Below are positions 12,191 to 25,732 of a DNA stretch of 64,000 nucleotides, in pieces; position 1 is the stretch's first letter, and each line of letters starts with the position of its first letter. Source of the stretch: Albula goreensis. Taxonomy: Eukaryota > Chordata > Actinopteri > Albuliformes > Albulidae. The DNA is taken from assembly GCA_022829145.1 (NCBI GenBank), contig CM040742.1, positions 17,698,631 through 17,762,630 of the forward strand, given 5' to 3'. Position numbers and translations under genes: made by a program. The notes under the pieces are model-generated. The model saw only the letters and a list, made by a program, of their open reading frames with translations. It was not told where the DNA came from and made no database searches.

Positions 12191-15100
12191 GCCAGGAGGG
12201 CTGTTTCCATACAGATAAAGGGCGTTTAAAGTAAAGGCGATAGCTTTTAGGAGATAACACAGTGTGTCTCCTTTTCTCTTGGACTCCACACTTAGGGTAA
12301 TCTTTATTCTAAATATGGTCAAAAATAAAACAAAAAAACAGGTTTTAACCTCTTGAAAAGATGGGCTGATACAATTGGAGGCCATAAATAAGAACCTTGA
12401 TGGCTGGTTTGGGTTCATTTACTCCAAGGACAAATGGGACATTTTCCTTCAAAAATGACAGTTTTAAAGGGTTTTTTAAAGAGCACAGCTCATTTTCTCC
12501 TCTTAGGCCTCAGTCATCAAACAGGCTTACATACAGGCAAGCTAAAACCTTTGGCAGGGGAATATGTTCGCCAATTGATTTTGTCACGATTAATGGTTCA
12601 CAAATAAACAACCAAACAAAATCAAGGTTGTCCACTGGGTGGGGACCATAAATTTGTGCATATAAGCATATTTCCACAGGTCAAGTGGTGTTCCTTAACA
12701 AAACTAGAAATGAGCACATGGGTGGTGGATGCAGCTTTGATAAACCCAAATATTTGTATGCAAACACAAGCATTGTTAACTTCGGGATTTTCAGAATGTC
12801 CAAATGCAGAATTAAAGTCCTGACGATAGCTTGGGCGACTCATGTTTGTATTAATAACCTTCCAGTCACTATTTTTGAAGGATATTCATGAACACGGACT
12901 GATATGTGGCAATAAACAACCATAATGTGATTCGGTGATCGCCGCTCAGCTCTTTTCTTTGTAATTCAGCAGCAAGACCAGTCAGGAAATGTATCTCCTC
13001 CTCAGGCACAAACAGAATCTGCTACAGCTCTGGCTGGAGATCCAAAAACAGAGGAGGCGGTGCGAAATATGGGTCTGAAGAAGAATATGTGAGGAGAAAT
13101 TGTATCATATGAGTATGTATATTTTGAAACTTAGAAAAACAGAAATTGAATGATAAAGGAGTCTTGAGTCTACTTTTCCAAATACAATCAGGGGTAGCTG
13201 AAATATTTTAAATGGAGCCAAATGTTTTCCATCCATTGCATTTGAATAAAATGTGGACACATCTTTCAAATTCCTATTGTACACTGCTCAAATATTAGAC
13301 CTTTCAAGTCTTTGCACACATCAAAGCCACTGAGATAGTGTCAAATTCAGCCTGAATTCCCAGGGCATCACTCAAGCACACATCTCTCAATTTAGCCCAT
13401 CTCCAAGGCCATTTGTTCAATGGCAGAGGACAGGAGCATGCCTCAGTCATAAGAGGTTTTATTAAAGAGAAGTGTGATTCTGTCAGAAAACATTCTGCCC
13501 ACATCAGCTGATCCAGGATCAACTCACTCAGCACTAAAATAAGCTCCTCACAATGTATGTAAAAATTCTGTAACCATTCTAAGGCCAGTCCCCATCTGTA
13601 CCCATAGTGCTCGGTATATTAGCTTGTGGTGTTATTCAGCTACTTTGGGTCCACAGTAATGCAGTGATGTCATTCAAGCTCGGGTACATATGCTATTAGG
13701 CTTCTGCCAAAAATCCTGAAAACAAAACAAGGATAAAAATCTCTCTTTAGGAAAACAGTAATCACATGTCCTGTCCAGTCTCGACTGATTTAATTAGTCA
13801 TTTTTCATTATGTAATTCTGGGTTCATTGTAGCTATTGTATTGTACTGCACATGTGTACACATTAATTATTGAGATAAGGATATGCTTTTAGTGACTACA
13901 TTAACCAGGTACATACCCTTTGAGTCCTTTCATATTTCACTGGTCATGTGCAGAGATCCTTCCTCTTGTCCAATTACAGCAAACAGCAGCTAGAGGATTA
14001 AAATGGATTGATATGGAGGTCATCACTGAACTACAGACGAAACAAACGTCCACCTCAAATTTCAGTTTTAATGAAAACGAGCAGTGGACCATGGTCTCCA
14101 GCTCTGAACGAAATTAATATTCATATTTTGATTTACTGATTAACAATTAGTGGTTTTTGGCATACTAAAGTTTGTGAATACATTAAACCATCTTTGCTCT
14201 TTGGACATGAAAGGTAAGAGTGTTGTCCTTGGAGAAGATTGAAAACAACGATACGCATCAGTAACTTCTGGTGAAGTTGTGACAGAATTATTAAATGAAA
14301 GATATCTTTGAATATTTTTCTGTAGCTGGAAGTGTGACCATTTTAATTATATCTGAGCTGCATTTTTGGAGTTGTTGGAATATTTTTAAAGGTCACTGAT
14401 AGGTTAGTACAACAAGTAATCAAATTGATGGGGCTAAATTTAATTAACTGTGATTTTACAAGGAATGACCTTTTCGTCAGTTGGCAACTGATCAAATGTC
14501 TGGTTATCAGTACATTTAAAGCAACACTAGAACATGAATATAGCTGACTGACTGGGCTAATTCAGGGGCCTGGTTGACATGTTCAGACATGCCCTAAGTG
14601 AATCCAGAACATCCGTTGTTTCAGTCTATCACTGTTGTTAAGGCAACCTATTGAATTCTGAGAACCCGAAGACCACATAATGTCCTAGAAGTGACAATGG
14701 GCTGACCATGGAGGTAGCACAAACCAGGAGGATGTGATTTAGGGCAGAGAGACTACCCAGTTGTAATGAAATCAACCTTATGCATTGATGGTTGGTATGA
14801 GGCTTCATTAACCACATTAGGGTGGAGCTGCATATAGCTGTCAAAGAAGTCAAATTGTTACAGATCAAAAGTATTCTTTCCCCATTGCCAGGCCAGTCCT
14901 TGCTTCAGATCGTTCAAGTAGCTACTCCTGTTTTTGGTTCAGTCAAACCTCACGCCTTCATCAGTAGACCTTTGATCTGTGAGATGTGAGTTTCTCTATC
15001 CATGTGGAGTTCATGCAGAGTGCTGCTGATTGTGCCATAGATACATTGTGAATAAGAGCTCATACCCCAATAAGGCATCAGATCTGGCCATGTCAAATCC

Positions 15101-15862
15101 ATTGTACCGAAACAGACCGTTAAGTGATGCACGCTACAGTATTGCCTAGTAACCAGCCCACTGTTATTTTTTATGCCTCAATTAAGATGCATTATGAAAG
15201 GGAAATATCCAGCCTGAGCAGACATATTTTTATTTGTTAAAATTATGAGAACAGCATTTGAGCCCTCCAGGGTTCTTATTTTTTAATAAAGCGCATGAGG
15301 GGCAGTGTATCATTTAGTAAATTTTATGTTTTATGGCAGTCAGTGCCTTTTACTTTTTTATTTTCAGGTTTAGATTCCTTTTTTTATCAAACCTGCTGTG
15401 ACCGCTCTGTGATTTGGGTTAATATTTACTGAGGCAATAGCGCTGCCTGGTTCATCATATGTCATAACTTCCTATTCCATATCACTTTAATGAGATGTTT
15501 TCAGTGAAAAATGTATTGCTTATAGTTTATAGTCATAGTAATTGGTGGGACCAGACCCATTGACAGTATGAACCTGAATAGACCCACTGCCTAATTAATT
15601 TGATTACCTTTGGTGTTCTCACCTGCTTTTTTGTCTCTGTGCCAAGATTCCAGATTTTCCCATAGTAATTCCTCAGTTCTTTCACCCATAACCAACTATT
15701 TAAGTCCCGCCTGCCTACAAAAGGCAATCTGTTGTTTTATGAACCGTTGAGTTCAATGATGAGATCAATGTTGTTTTTTTGGGGGACAAGACCATGGAAT
15801 ACTGTAATATAGTAATGAAATAGTTAAGCTTCCTGATCTAACATCCATGGTCTCTAACTTGG

Positions 15863-15905
15863 CTCCAGGAGGGCCAGTGTGTGCTGATTTTGCTTTTAAC
15901 CTGAA
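15863..15905. mobile_element. Possible fold-back MITE head, degenerate
   Basis: The segment GGCTCCAGGAGGGCCAGTG, followed by a TTTTGCTTTTAACC stretch, resembles the head of a short palindromic non-autonomous DNA element frequent in teleosts (a 'ctggagggcc...gcaggttttt...ccaac' pattern, from memory). The matching right arm is not obvious, so this would be a truncated copy. The call is by resemblance only. Confidence 0.3.
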
Positions 15906-16257
15906 ATGCTGAAGCCAATTCAGACCCTAGATTCTTTGTAAGGTGAGTCGGCTGTGTAATCAGTTGTTTTAATTCATGGCTGCTTTGTGAGTAAGCATCT
16001 GTACTGCATGAGCCATCCATGCAGGAATGAGTTCTGCAATGTTAACTACTTATTGACATCATGCAAGATGTAAAATGGCAGTATAAATACATGCAGTATG
16101 CAGTTGTAAATGTTGGATGATTTAAATTATTAATTAAGATTCATTTGGTTAGGGGCTTGAAAACTTTTTTTCTTATTTGAGCAGAAAATGGCACATTCAA
16201 TTATTAATTTGACAGTAGCTGAACATGAATTAGCAAAAAAATACACAAGATTTAGAT

Positions 16258-16440
16258 CAGGGTGGGGAACTCTGCTACTAGAGAATCACAGGTTGTGCAG
16301 ATTTTTAATACAACCCTGCACTAGGTTGAGCTAATCAGTAGCAAATCAGTACCAACATGCAAATCAGGTCTATAAGTGTTGGGTTGGAATAAAAACCTGC
16401 ACACTCTATGGCTGTATAGACATACACGTGGTCTAGCTGT
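16258..16440. mobile_element. Fold-back (palindromic) MITE-like remnant
   Basis: Bases 16294-16314 and the reverse complement of 16383-16403 match at 18 of 21 positions (TGTGCAG then a T-rich run ending CAAC), with a 68-base centre. The flanking words GGTGGGGAACTCTGC and GTTGGAATAAAAACCTGCAC resemble a common teleost palindromic non-autonomous hAT-like element (from memory, family name not certain). The outer arms are too decayed to define exact ends or a target-site duplication. Confidence 0.5.
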
Positions 16441-16511
16441 CATCCGGGAGGGCTAAATATTACCTTGTTTCTGAAGGCTAGAAATGGCCTGTGTAAAAGT
16501 GGTGAGAATTA

Positions 16512-16653
16512 GTGGAGAGGGGTTTGTTTTGTCATGCCTTGTTACATGATGAGAGAGTTAAGCTTTATGAATGCTAACTGAGAATGTAGCATGAAAAAAA
16601 AATCAACTACAGTATCTGCTGCAAGGGTGTTTGGTAGCTGGGTTTAATTACAC
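16512..16653 (+). repeat. Copy A of a diverged direct duplication
   Basis: It shares an ordered series of blocks with 17299-17451: AGGGGTTTG, ATGAGAGAG, GAATGCT, GAGAATGT(A/G)GCAT, GAAAAAAA, AACTACAGTA, GGTAGCTGG(G/A)TTTAATT. A further shared block, CTTGTCAAAATGA, follows after about 90 extra bases in this copy. The order and orientation are the same. The copies are separated by about 785 bp and bracket the candidate transposon at 16771-17263. Confidence 0.65.
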
Positions 16654-16770
16654 ACTGTGTCCATGCATTATTGCATATTCCCACAAAACCTTGGGTCAAG
16701 TACATCTTTTGTCTTCACTTGCCATATTAATACTTGTCAAAATGATGTAAGTAGTTATTATGTATGAATG

Positions 16771-17263
16771 CAGGGTGACTAGAAAAAGTTTAACAACTGT
16801 ATTATTATCCAATCAAGCTTTACAATAACTGAAAATTGTATTACTCACTTACTTTAAAAATAGCTAAGCTGCTGTTTGTGAGCAGAGAAAAAGAAAGCAG
16901 AGATGCAGAGGGCCATATGTTGAGCAAAGTTATTGATGTTGTTTTTGCTGTTTCTGATGAATGGTCTGCACCCCAGGGATGGTTTTCTTTCTGTGGGGTC
17001 CATGAGAGTTGTCTGCAGGCCAAGCCAGAGCTCAAACATGGTTGTGTGGATCCCAGCACTGAGTGGAATGGAGCCCACAGTGAGTGCTTAATCAAAAATA
17101 AATATCGGCAGTAGCTTCCCTTATAAAACTGTCAATTTTGCTTGCGTACAGCTTACATATTCTCTGATATTCTGAATATCAGTAATGTGATTTTAAATGC
17201 TTGCCAAATATGTTTAGATAACAAATTGATGAAAGCTTTCCCAATTTTTTCCCAGTCACCCTG
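16771..17263. mobile_element. Candidate non-autonomous DNA transposon with terminal inverted repeats
   Basis: The left end CAGGGTGACTAGAAAAAG (16771-16788) matches the reverse complement of the right end (17246-17263) at 15 of 18 positions. A nine-base direct repeat TATTATGTA occurs just outside each end (16756-16764 and 17266-17274), offset by six and two bases. This could be a degraded target-site duplication. The CAGGG terminus is hAT-like. Inside is a 92-codon open frame (16836-17114) with no recognised transposase motif, so the element would be non-autonomous. Family assignment is tentative. Confidence 0.45.
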
Positions 17264-17298
17264 TATATTATGTAACATAACTATTTCCTACACCCTTT

Positions 17299-17451
17299 GC
17301 GAAAGGGGTTTGGTTTATCACAGCTTTTTGTATAATGAGAGAGTGATGAGAGAGGTTAATGAATGCTTGAGTGAGAATGTGGCATTTGAAAAAAAGAGCT
17401 GAACTACAGTACAATGCTGTAAAGATGTTGGGTAGCTGGATTTAATTCCAA
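17299..17451 (+). repeat. Copy B of a diverged direct duplication
   Basis: This is the partner of 16512-16653, with the same blocks in the same order. It continues into CTTGTCAAAATGA at about 17460-17472, matching 16733-16745 downstream of copy A. The divergence, including many indels, suggests an old duplication or two independent insertions of one repeat family. Confidence 0.65.
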
Positions 17452-18754
17452 ACAAGCTGCTTGTCAAAATGAACTGAAGTTGTAATTTTTTTTTAAAGTA
17501 ATAGTTTTTGACACCTGTCATAAGAAGGGTCTGTTGTATTATGCCCTGCGAAATGATGTTGAGGTGGAATATGGTCACAGGCTGTGCATTCATTTGGAGG
17601 AAACAATTTTCTTTGCGAAGATTTATTTTGAAAGAGCAATGCGTTTCACATTTTTATCATAAAGTGTTAAAAGGCTAGTTGAGTGTTACATCCCCTTCCC
17701 CAACACCATTGAATCACTGTGTTCTAGCCTGCTTGGCTTTCTTTGACTACATTTGTGTAATTTGAATTCCCTCTCATTCCAGATGATCCAAATGTTAATT
17801 TGGAAGTAGTGTGCTAAGAATGTTGCCAATTGACATGAGCTTTTAGAGAGAAGAAGGTCTCCATCAAGCACTGCTCAGCATACAGTACATTTGCCTGGCT
17901 CTCTTTGAGGAAACAAATACTTCCTGACAGGCTGGATTAGGCCTTGGGGATAGGAGTGTGGTAGTGATGGTAATTTGAATTAATTAGAGACACTTAAAAT
18001 GGTTTAACACTTCCCACCGTCCTAATTTGATTGCTAAGACTCTTTCTCCCCCCTCACCTTCCCACCCCCTGCCACACACAAACAGCTCTCTCACTTTGTG
18101 TTGTCCCAAGGGAGCCATGGATATCCACAAGGCTTTTATCCGTTCCTCAATTAAAGTGTCTTTGAGTTGTGGAGAAGGACATGCTGAGGGCACCATTTTT
18201 TTCCTTTGTCCTTTTTCATAAAGAAAAAACACATCTGCATTACCTGACACAAAACATGGTTTTATATATTAAAATGTTTGTGGATCTCCTCTGTCAAAGA
18301 TGAAGAAGTGGGAAAATAAACTTTATTTAAATTTGAGGAGGGCCCATGGCCGGTCCCGGTTTGTTCTGTAGGAACCAGAAGTGAAAGTACATTGTGATCT
18401 GCAAACTTTGTGTAGCGTGACAGATTTGAGCAATGCAAGCCACCCTGAATAATGACAACTGTCATTTCCAAGCAGGACCGATCACATTTGCCTCAGACAC
18501 ACTTTGGCCTTCCTTCCTCAGGGGACAGGTTTGCAAGAGTCTGCGCGTTCATCCCCATGAGTCAGAGACCATAACGTAACATTATGACAGATATGGAGTG
18601 AGACCTACTCTGTTGGTGTTTTCTGTGAAATATTACTTGACATGATATGACAGAAATATATACCTATATTGTCTAGGTTCAATAGGAATACATATAATAT
18701 CATGATATATTCAAAACTAAATTTGATAAACAGTGTCATTTTATTGCAAAGCCC

Positions 18755-18825
18755 AAGGAGGGAGGGAGGGAGGGATGGAAAGAAAGAGAGAGGGAGAGAG
18801 AAAGAGAGTGAGGGAGAGAGAGAGA
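18755..18825. repeat. Purine tract (GGGA)n/(GA)n
   Basis: About 70 bases are almost purely purine on the + strand, starting as (GGGA)n and moving into GAGAGAGG and AAGAGAG runs. It lies about 130 bp upstream of the nsg2 transmembrane exon. It can form H-DNA-like structures in principle; it is a simple repeat by origin. Confidence 0.85.
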
Positions 18826-18889
18826 TGACCAAACTCTGAGTTATATGTGCGCGCTTGTATTTTCTGCCTTTTTTTAGATTATCCATTAG

Positions 18890-19541
<652 letters not shown>

Positions 19542-20550
19542 ACCATCACCCCTCCCCATCCCGGCCCTAAGTACACCCTCTTTTTAACAGGAAAACCCCC
19601 TTGCCCCCTTGTTCTGTCCAATTCTTTCCGCACTCAGAGCGAAAGGCCAACCAACCCATTCCCCGACACCATCCGTTTCTTGTCTCACGTACTGTACTTG
19701 TACTTTTTTTTGAATCTCATTATTTGTTGTTTTGTATTTGATTATTGGAACAACCTGACACTTTGTACAAAGGCATGGATCTCTGTGGAAATTCTCTGTT
19801 ATTTATTTTTCTCTGTGTAATTTATTTTTTTGAAGTTGTTAGTTTTTATACACAATTTCACAATTTTAGTGGAGCCTATGTCTTTGTGCTGGCTTCTCCT
19901 TACACATCAAAAGGCATGTGGTTATTCAGATGAGGGAAGAACTTTCATCTGTCACGGTTGTTTTAATGACAATATCTGTGAGTATCTGTTATATGATTTA
20001 AAAAAAAAAGAATTTTGCTAAATGAAAACAGGTTAAAGCCTTTTATGATCATTTTGACTTACTGTAAAATACAAGCTAAGCAGCAAGAAAACAGACAACA
20101 GTAAAATCTGTAATTGTAAAGTCAGCCATTTTAAAGGCGAGGCATGTAGCCTGGAAGACTGTCAATAGTTCAAACTTTGTGTAGTGATCAAAGTTACATT
20201 ATCGTTTAAACTCTGTTCTCAGTGGATGAAATCAGTACTTGATCGTGGGAAGAAAATTACATTGGCATACTTAAAGGCAATGATGAAAAATGTATCATGG
20301 TTGCAGCTGGTTAAGTGTTCAGGGTCAAAGGTTATGTTCTCGCCCATTCTACACTTCAGCTTTACTTGAGCGTCATTACAGTATCAACATCAAAGTTTCT
20401 TCATCAAAGCCTAAAAAGATACTTTTTCATTGGAATAACTTTCTCGTCTTTGTGGTGTAGTTTGTCGATATTTAGCAAATCCTGGTATTTTTGGAGTGTG
20501 CCTCTTTTAGTTTTAAAACAAATGAAAATAAAGCAATGTGTGTAAATGAC
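19542..20550 (+). other. nsg2: nsg2 3' UTR
   Basis: This runs from the TGA to about 18 bases past the AATAAA at 20527. The first 130 bases are C-rich (CCATCACCCCTCCCC and similar), then it turns AT- and T-rich (ATTTATTTTTCT runs). No coding potential continues. The end is inferred from the poly(A) signal, not observed. Confidence 0.65.
20527..20532 (+). terminator. Probable nsg2 poly(A) signal AATAAA
   Basis: A canonical AATAAA lies 986 bases after the stop codon and is followed within ten bases by a GTGTGT element, the usual downstream GU-rich cleavage context. I saw no earlier canonical signal in the 3' UTR. Confidence 0.65.
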
Positions 20551-21731
20551 CTTGGGAGCCTTATATTTTCTCTGTTAATCACTGAAATTCTATCTTGCAT
20601 GGTGAAACCACATGCATTTCCTCAGAGGATAATATAAACATAGGCAACACATTCATAAAATTAATATTCAAATGACAAATACAACATGATGGCCAACTGC
20701 AAATTGCTAAGAATGAAACTGTGGATTGAAATGAGGAGCAGTAGAAAAAATGTTGCAATTACAGTGAATGAGGAACACGCATTCATTGAATATGTGTTAA
20801 GCCATTCTCAAAACAATATTGTTTATTTTCATCCATGTCTATATGCATTTATCCCCGAGTAAATATTCCTTTATTAAGGGGAGGGATTCATTTTCAAGGT
20901 TTTAATGAAAAACTATGTTAACTCATCGTTTGTAAATTAAGGAATGGGGTGTTGTTTTGATGAAAAAAAGAATGACTCATCTTTAAGTAAAGATGAAAAC
21001 AGGCATTTCTAAATCAGATATAATTCAGAATGTAGTATGTGACATTTTCACACACTGTTCAGGGAATCAGAACTGTAGGACACATCTCCAGGTTCCATGT
21101 CCATGGCTCAAACCTGAAGACTTTTGATTGAAACTGTTTGTTAATATGCAGATATAAAGTTTCTCACAGCGAGTAAACATCAGAGCGATCCACAACAAAG
21201 ATCTGAACATCAAAGTATTCAGAGAAGTGTTACTTCTTAAGCCTTTTCTCCCTTTACTCAGCTTTTGATCTACAAAGAAAATTATTCTACATTTGTTTAA
21301 TTGTGGCTAGCTGAGAATTCAGTTCTCCTGTGGGTTAAAGACAGGAAAGTCATACGAAATTCATGGTAAGTTAATGCATACTAGCATGTTTCTATCCTAT
21401 CAAATATTAAAAAACCCACCCTGGCCACACTTAAACTCATTGTAAACAAAATAACTAGATCATCTCGCTGAAATAAAAAAAACACAAGAAAACAGAAAGG
21501 ACATCAGCTCACATGGCATCTGAGCCATTAAAGGATTTAAGCCTGCAGTAGAGGAGACATTGTCTTTTCTGTGTTTTATATTCTGTATGTCTCACTCATG
21601 ATGTCCAGTACAGTTTCCCAAAAGGCGTGTTGTGATGAGTTCTGTCAAATAGCTGAAGTCACAGTGCCTCTCAGGATAAATGTGGCCCCTGAATATTGGG
21701 TAATACCACAGCTCTGCACATCATGAGATGC

Positions 21732-22230
21732 AAAAGCAAATATGAAGCATCATCACACATAGAATCCTAAAAGCAAATATGAAGCATCATCACACATAGA
21801 ATCCTAAAAGCAAATATGAAGCATCATCACACATAGAATCCTAAAAGCAAATATGAAGCATCATCACACATAGAATCCTAAAAGCAAATATGAAGCATCA
21901 TCACACATAGAATCCTAAAAGCAAATATGAAGCATCATCACACATAGAATCCTAAAAGCAAATAAAGCATCATCACACATAGAATCCTAAAAGCAAATAT
22001 GAAGCATCATCACACATAGAATCCTAAAAGCAAATATGAAGCATCATCACACATAGAATCCTAAAAGCAAATATGAAGCATCATCACACATAGAATCCTA
22101 AAAGCAAATATGAAGCATCATCACACATAGAATCCTAAAAGCAAATATGAAGCATCATCACACATAGAATCCTAAAAGCAAATATGAAGCATCATCACAC
22201 ATAGAATCCTAAAAGCAAATTAAGCATCAC
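21732..22230. repeat. 37-bp minisatellite, about 13 copies
   Basis: The unit begins AAAAGCAAATATGAAGCATC and ends CACACATAGAATCCT. Copies are nearly identical across the array. One copy near 21957 has lost two bases (AAATAAAGC in place of AAATATGAAGC), and the last copy decays into AAATTAAGCATCAC. High internal identity implies recent expansion. No unique spacers are present. Confidence 0.95.
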
Positions 22231-22743
22231 TAAATAGAAAATTCGGATAGTTACATCACATCTATAATATATGTCACAGCACATGGGAAATCTGTTAGAA
22301 GAAAGTTGTAAAACAAAATATCATAGACTGCTTACTCATTCTTTAACTGACATGTACATTTTTGGATCTTGATCATTGCCCAACACCATTTTTAATATAC
22401 ATGACATTTTGGATCTTGATCATTGGGTCTAAAATCTGTTTCTCATCCATTTTTGCAAATAACAATACAGAATGATTGTCTGTGAGAAAAAAAAACATAA
22501 GAATATACAAGCCGCTGTATTGTGTCCGTTTGAAAAACATCAGGATGGATGCAGCCATGAAGTGTTTGGCCTGCCGTTCTTTTTCCCAATCTTTCAGTGT
22601 GAAACATCAGACATGAAATGGGTGTTTTGATTGTTATAATACCTTTTTCCCAATCTTTATAAACCATAAATCCATGTGATTAAATAATAACCATTTGATT
22701 ATGTTCATTTAAAATATGCTGTTATCCACAGAAAATTACAGTT

Positions 22744-22764
22744 TATATATATATATATATATAT
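22744..22764. repeat. (TA)n microsatellite
   Basis: About ten TA dinucleotides end at TATGACATC. Confidence 0.85.
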
Positions 22765-23035
22765 GACATCACTGAAGTTCTAAAGCAAGACAACTGTGCT
22801 ACATTGAAATACACATCCTGACTACCAGCAATACATTCCTAATTAGCAAGCATGTAGTAAGTAAAACATACCCATAAATAACATAGTGTAAACACTCCAT
22901 GTCCTATTCAGCTGGAGATGTTTCATTTGTTATGACACAGACACAGAAAATTAAATCACAGCATAACATACAAATACACACATAAGCACACATGTCCCAA
23001 AATACATATAGATAAATGCAAATTCAGGTCTGCAT

Positions 23036-23148
<113 letters not shown>

Positions 23149-25686
23149 GCCATTTTCATTTTTTATTTAGGAAAAGATTTCCTGAAGCTTGTGCTTAGGG
23201 AGTACCAACACTTGGTCTTCTGCTGCCTCTATAATGCATTACTTAGGCAGCTGGGTGAACCTCATTTGCAAAGTAGACGAGTCATTTGCCGAGTCTCAGA
23301 GGAAACTATTTACAACTGAGAGCCAAAATCTATTTCAGGCCTGATTAGCAATTGTTGCACATTTTTAATTTGGTTCAAAATCCCAGGGAATATAGAACTT
23401 ATTTCTCTTGGTGTGAACTAATTTTTAATAAGCAGAATTTGAGTGCAGATGTCAGCATGTAACCTTCCACCCCTGGTGTGTGATTTTGAGTCCCAGTGCA
23501 TGTAGAGATGATTGCAATTTAATTGAAGTTTCATAAACCCTATTAGGCCTGAGTTACACTCAGTTGTCAGTCATTGCCATGTTTGAAGCAATAAGAACAG
23601 TTTTCTCTCAGCAGCCAATGTAGTCATTGGTCAAAATCATTGAGTCACTGAAGCTCCTCCGATTGATAGCTCCTCCCATTTTTGACCTTTTAAACTTAAT
23701 TTCCCCATCCATCCCTAAGAACATGCAGCAGTTACTAATTAAAATGTCTAATCTCAGCATAAGCATCCCCATGCACTGTGCTGTCTGCAGTGAGTTTCAT
23801 AGACACACTACGTTGTGCGCATTGTGTTGAACCTTCCTCAGTCCTTCTCGCCATCATTATCTGGTTATTACCTGTGATATTAAACTATTTTTATCTACAC
23901 TGTGTATGAACACAAAATGCACTGCATGCTTTTTTAAAATACATTTAGCAAACACAACAAAGTAAAAGCTTTTTTTACGTATGAATCTTTACCGGGGTTA
24001 CTGGCTGAGTTATTTGAATTTCTGTTGGGACTGACCAATTATACAAGAAATACAGCTGGAAGCAGAGCTCAAAGCAGAGTCAAGCAGGTGGAGGTTGGGG
24101 TGGAGGAGGCAAGCAAAAACAAACAAAAAGAATCTAGCATTGCATATGAGATTACAGGAATTGAACTGTTGACATGAGTGAGTTTGACTGCCCTTTAAAC
24201 AGACTGCAATATTACTGTATGTGCTGTTGTCGCTCTCTGATTGGTTTAGTGTCAGTGATGTCATTGTAGCTGATAGCAGCCTTGGCTGTTGACAGCTGAT
24301 GTAGACTCTGACTTCAAATTCCCGACTGAACCAGTTTCACTTGTAATGACAAATTTGGGAAACCTGGTTTTTATGCTGCAATTCGAGCAGTGTGCAGATC
24401 AGGGTCTTCCCCTTAATACTCGGGTTAAATATACAAAAACAGACTAACTCGCCCCATGTAATATAATGTAGTATTGGTGTGGTATGGCTTCATCGCTGGG
24501 CGAGACAACAGCCAGTTAAATGTCACTCTGTGGATTCATACTCATTGTCCACACTGGTGCAGTCTCAGCTAGATACACTACACTGAAGTCCTTTCCACAC
24601 TTTCTTTTAAATACATAAATTCACTGGTTCCAATGATGGAGCACTTATGGAATATGAATAATTTAGACATAGCCCTCTTTACCTGGATACTGATACCTGC
24701 TCTAATCTTTGCTCACTCAATGAGGAAAACACTCATTTCTATGCATGCCGAATTCAGAGAAAATAGAGCAATTCAATTATTCAGAGAGGGGCGTCTGAAT
24801 TTCTGGACTGAAGACTTCTGCCCTGTTCAGACTGATTACATGCAGACTGTCTCCTAATTATATTTCAACATTTGGAATCTGCCTTTTTTGAAATAGACAC
24901 ATTTATCTTTGGGAACAATCATTCATTTCAGTTTAAAATCCTGGATAATGCAAATGGAATTATAATATGAGTTATGCAGTTTTTTCATTCACAGACAATA
25001 CATTTTCAAAGCAAATTTCATAGTGAAAGCAGCATAAAATCTGGAAAATTTCACCTTGGACCTCTTTTGTTTGGTGCAGTTTGGTTATCGGAGAAATGTT
25101 CATAAAAAATGATTCAGCATGAGGAGCCAATAGAAACGCTTGTGTAGTCAGAACATTGTCACCCCTGATACGTGGACTACATGAATGTATCTGTCAGAGA
25201 CTGTTGGGCAGGAGATGCAAAGATTTAAGCCTTACAGCCAGACTGATGCTAATCTGCACCATGGACTTCACTGTGCTACTTGTCGTCTCTTTTGATTTTG
25301 TCTATCATTCTGAGAATTAGACATGCCATTCCTTTGTTTCACAAAACACAGAGATTCAACTTTTATGCGTAGGAGTTTGGCTGTAATCCAAAGAAATGTA
25401 ATTTAACGAGACCACACTCTTATCATAAATCACGTTTACTTTCAGCAGTATGTTCTATCATAGTTCATGAGGTGTTTTAAGCAGAAGCCAAGTGATTTGT
25501 TGTATGAATAAAAATCAAAATAAAATATAACCTGCTCGGCTAGCGTTAGCCTCATGGGTGTCATACTCAATGGGACTGAGGGGTGAACAGGTCTGCCTTA
25601 CCGCTAGAAATCATTTCCAGTCAAAGTTTATCAGGACCATTAATTAACTCTGATGTTATCATGGTAACCAGGGCTGTTTAAATGCT

Positions 25687-25732
25687 GTCCTGGAGGGCTA
25701 CAGTGTCTACAGGTATTTGCTTCAGCTACACA
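25687..25732. mobile_element. Possible fold-back MITE head, degenerate
   Basis: The segment reads GTCCTGGAGGGCTACAGTG followed by CTACAGGTATTTGCTTCAGC. This is the same kind of 'ctggaggg...caggt.tttgc' head noted at 15863 and resembles a common teleost palindromic element. No clear partner arm was found within a few hundred bases. Confidence 0.35.

Noticed and set aside
21732..22230. CRISPR-like array of 37-bp repeats
   Set aside because: Repeats are directly contiguous with no unique spacers and the DNA is vertebrate; it is a minisatellite.
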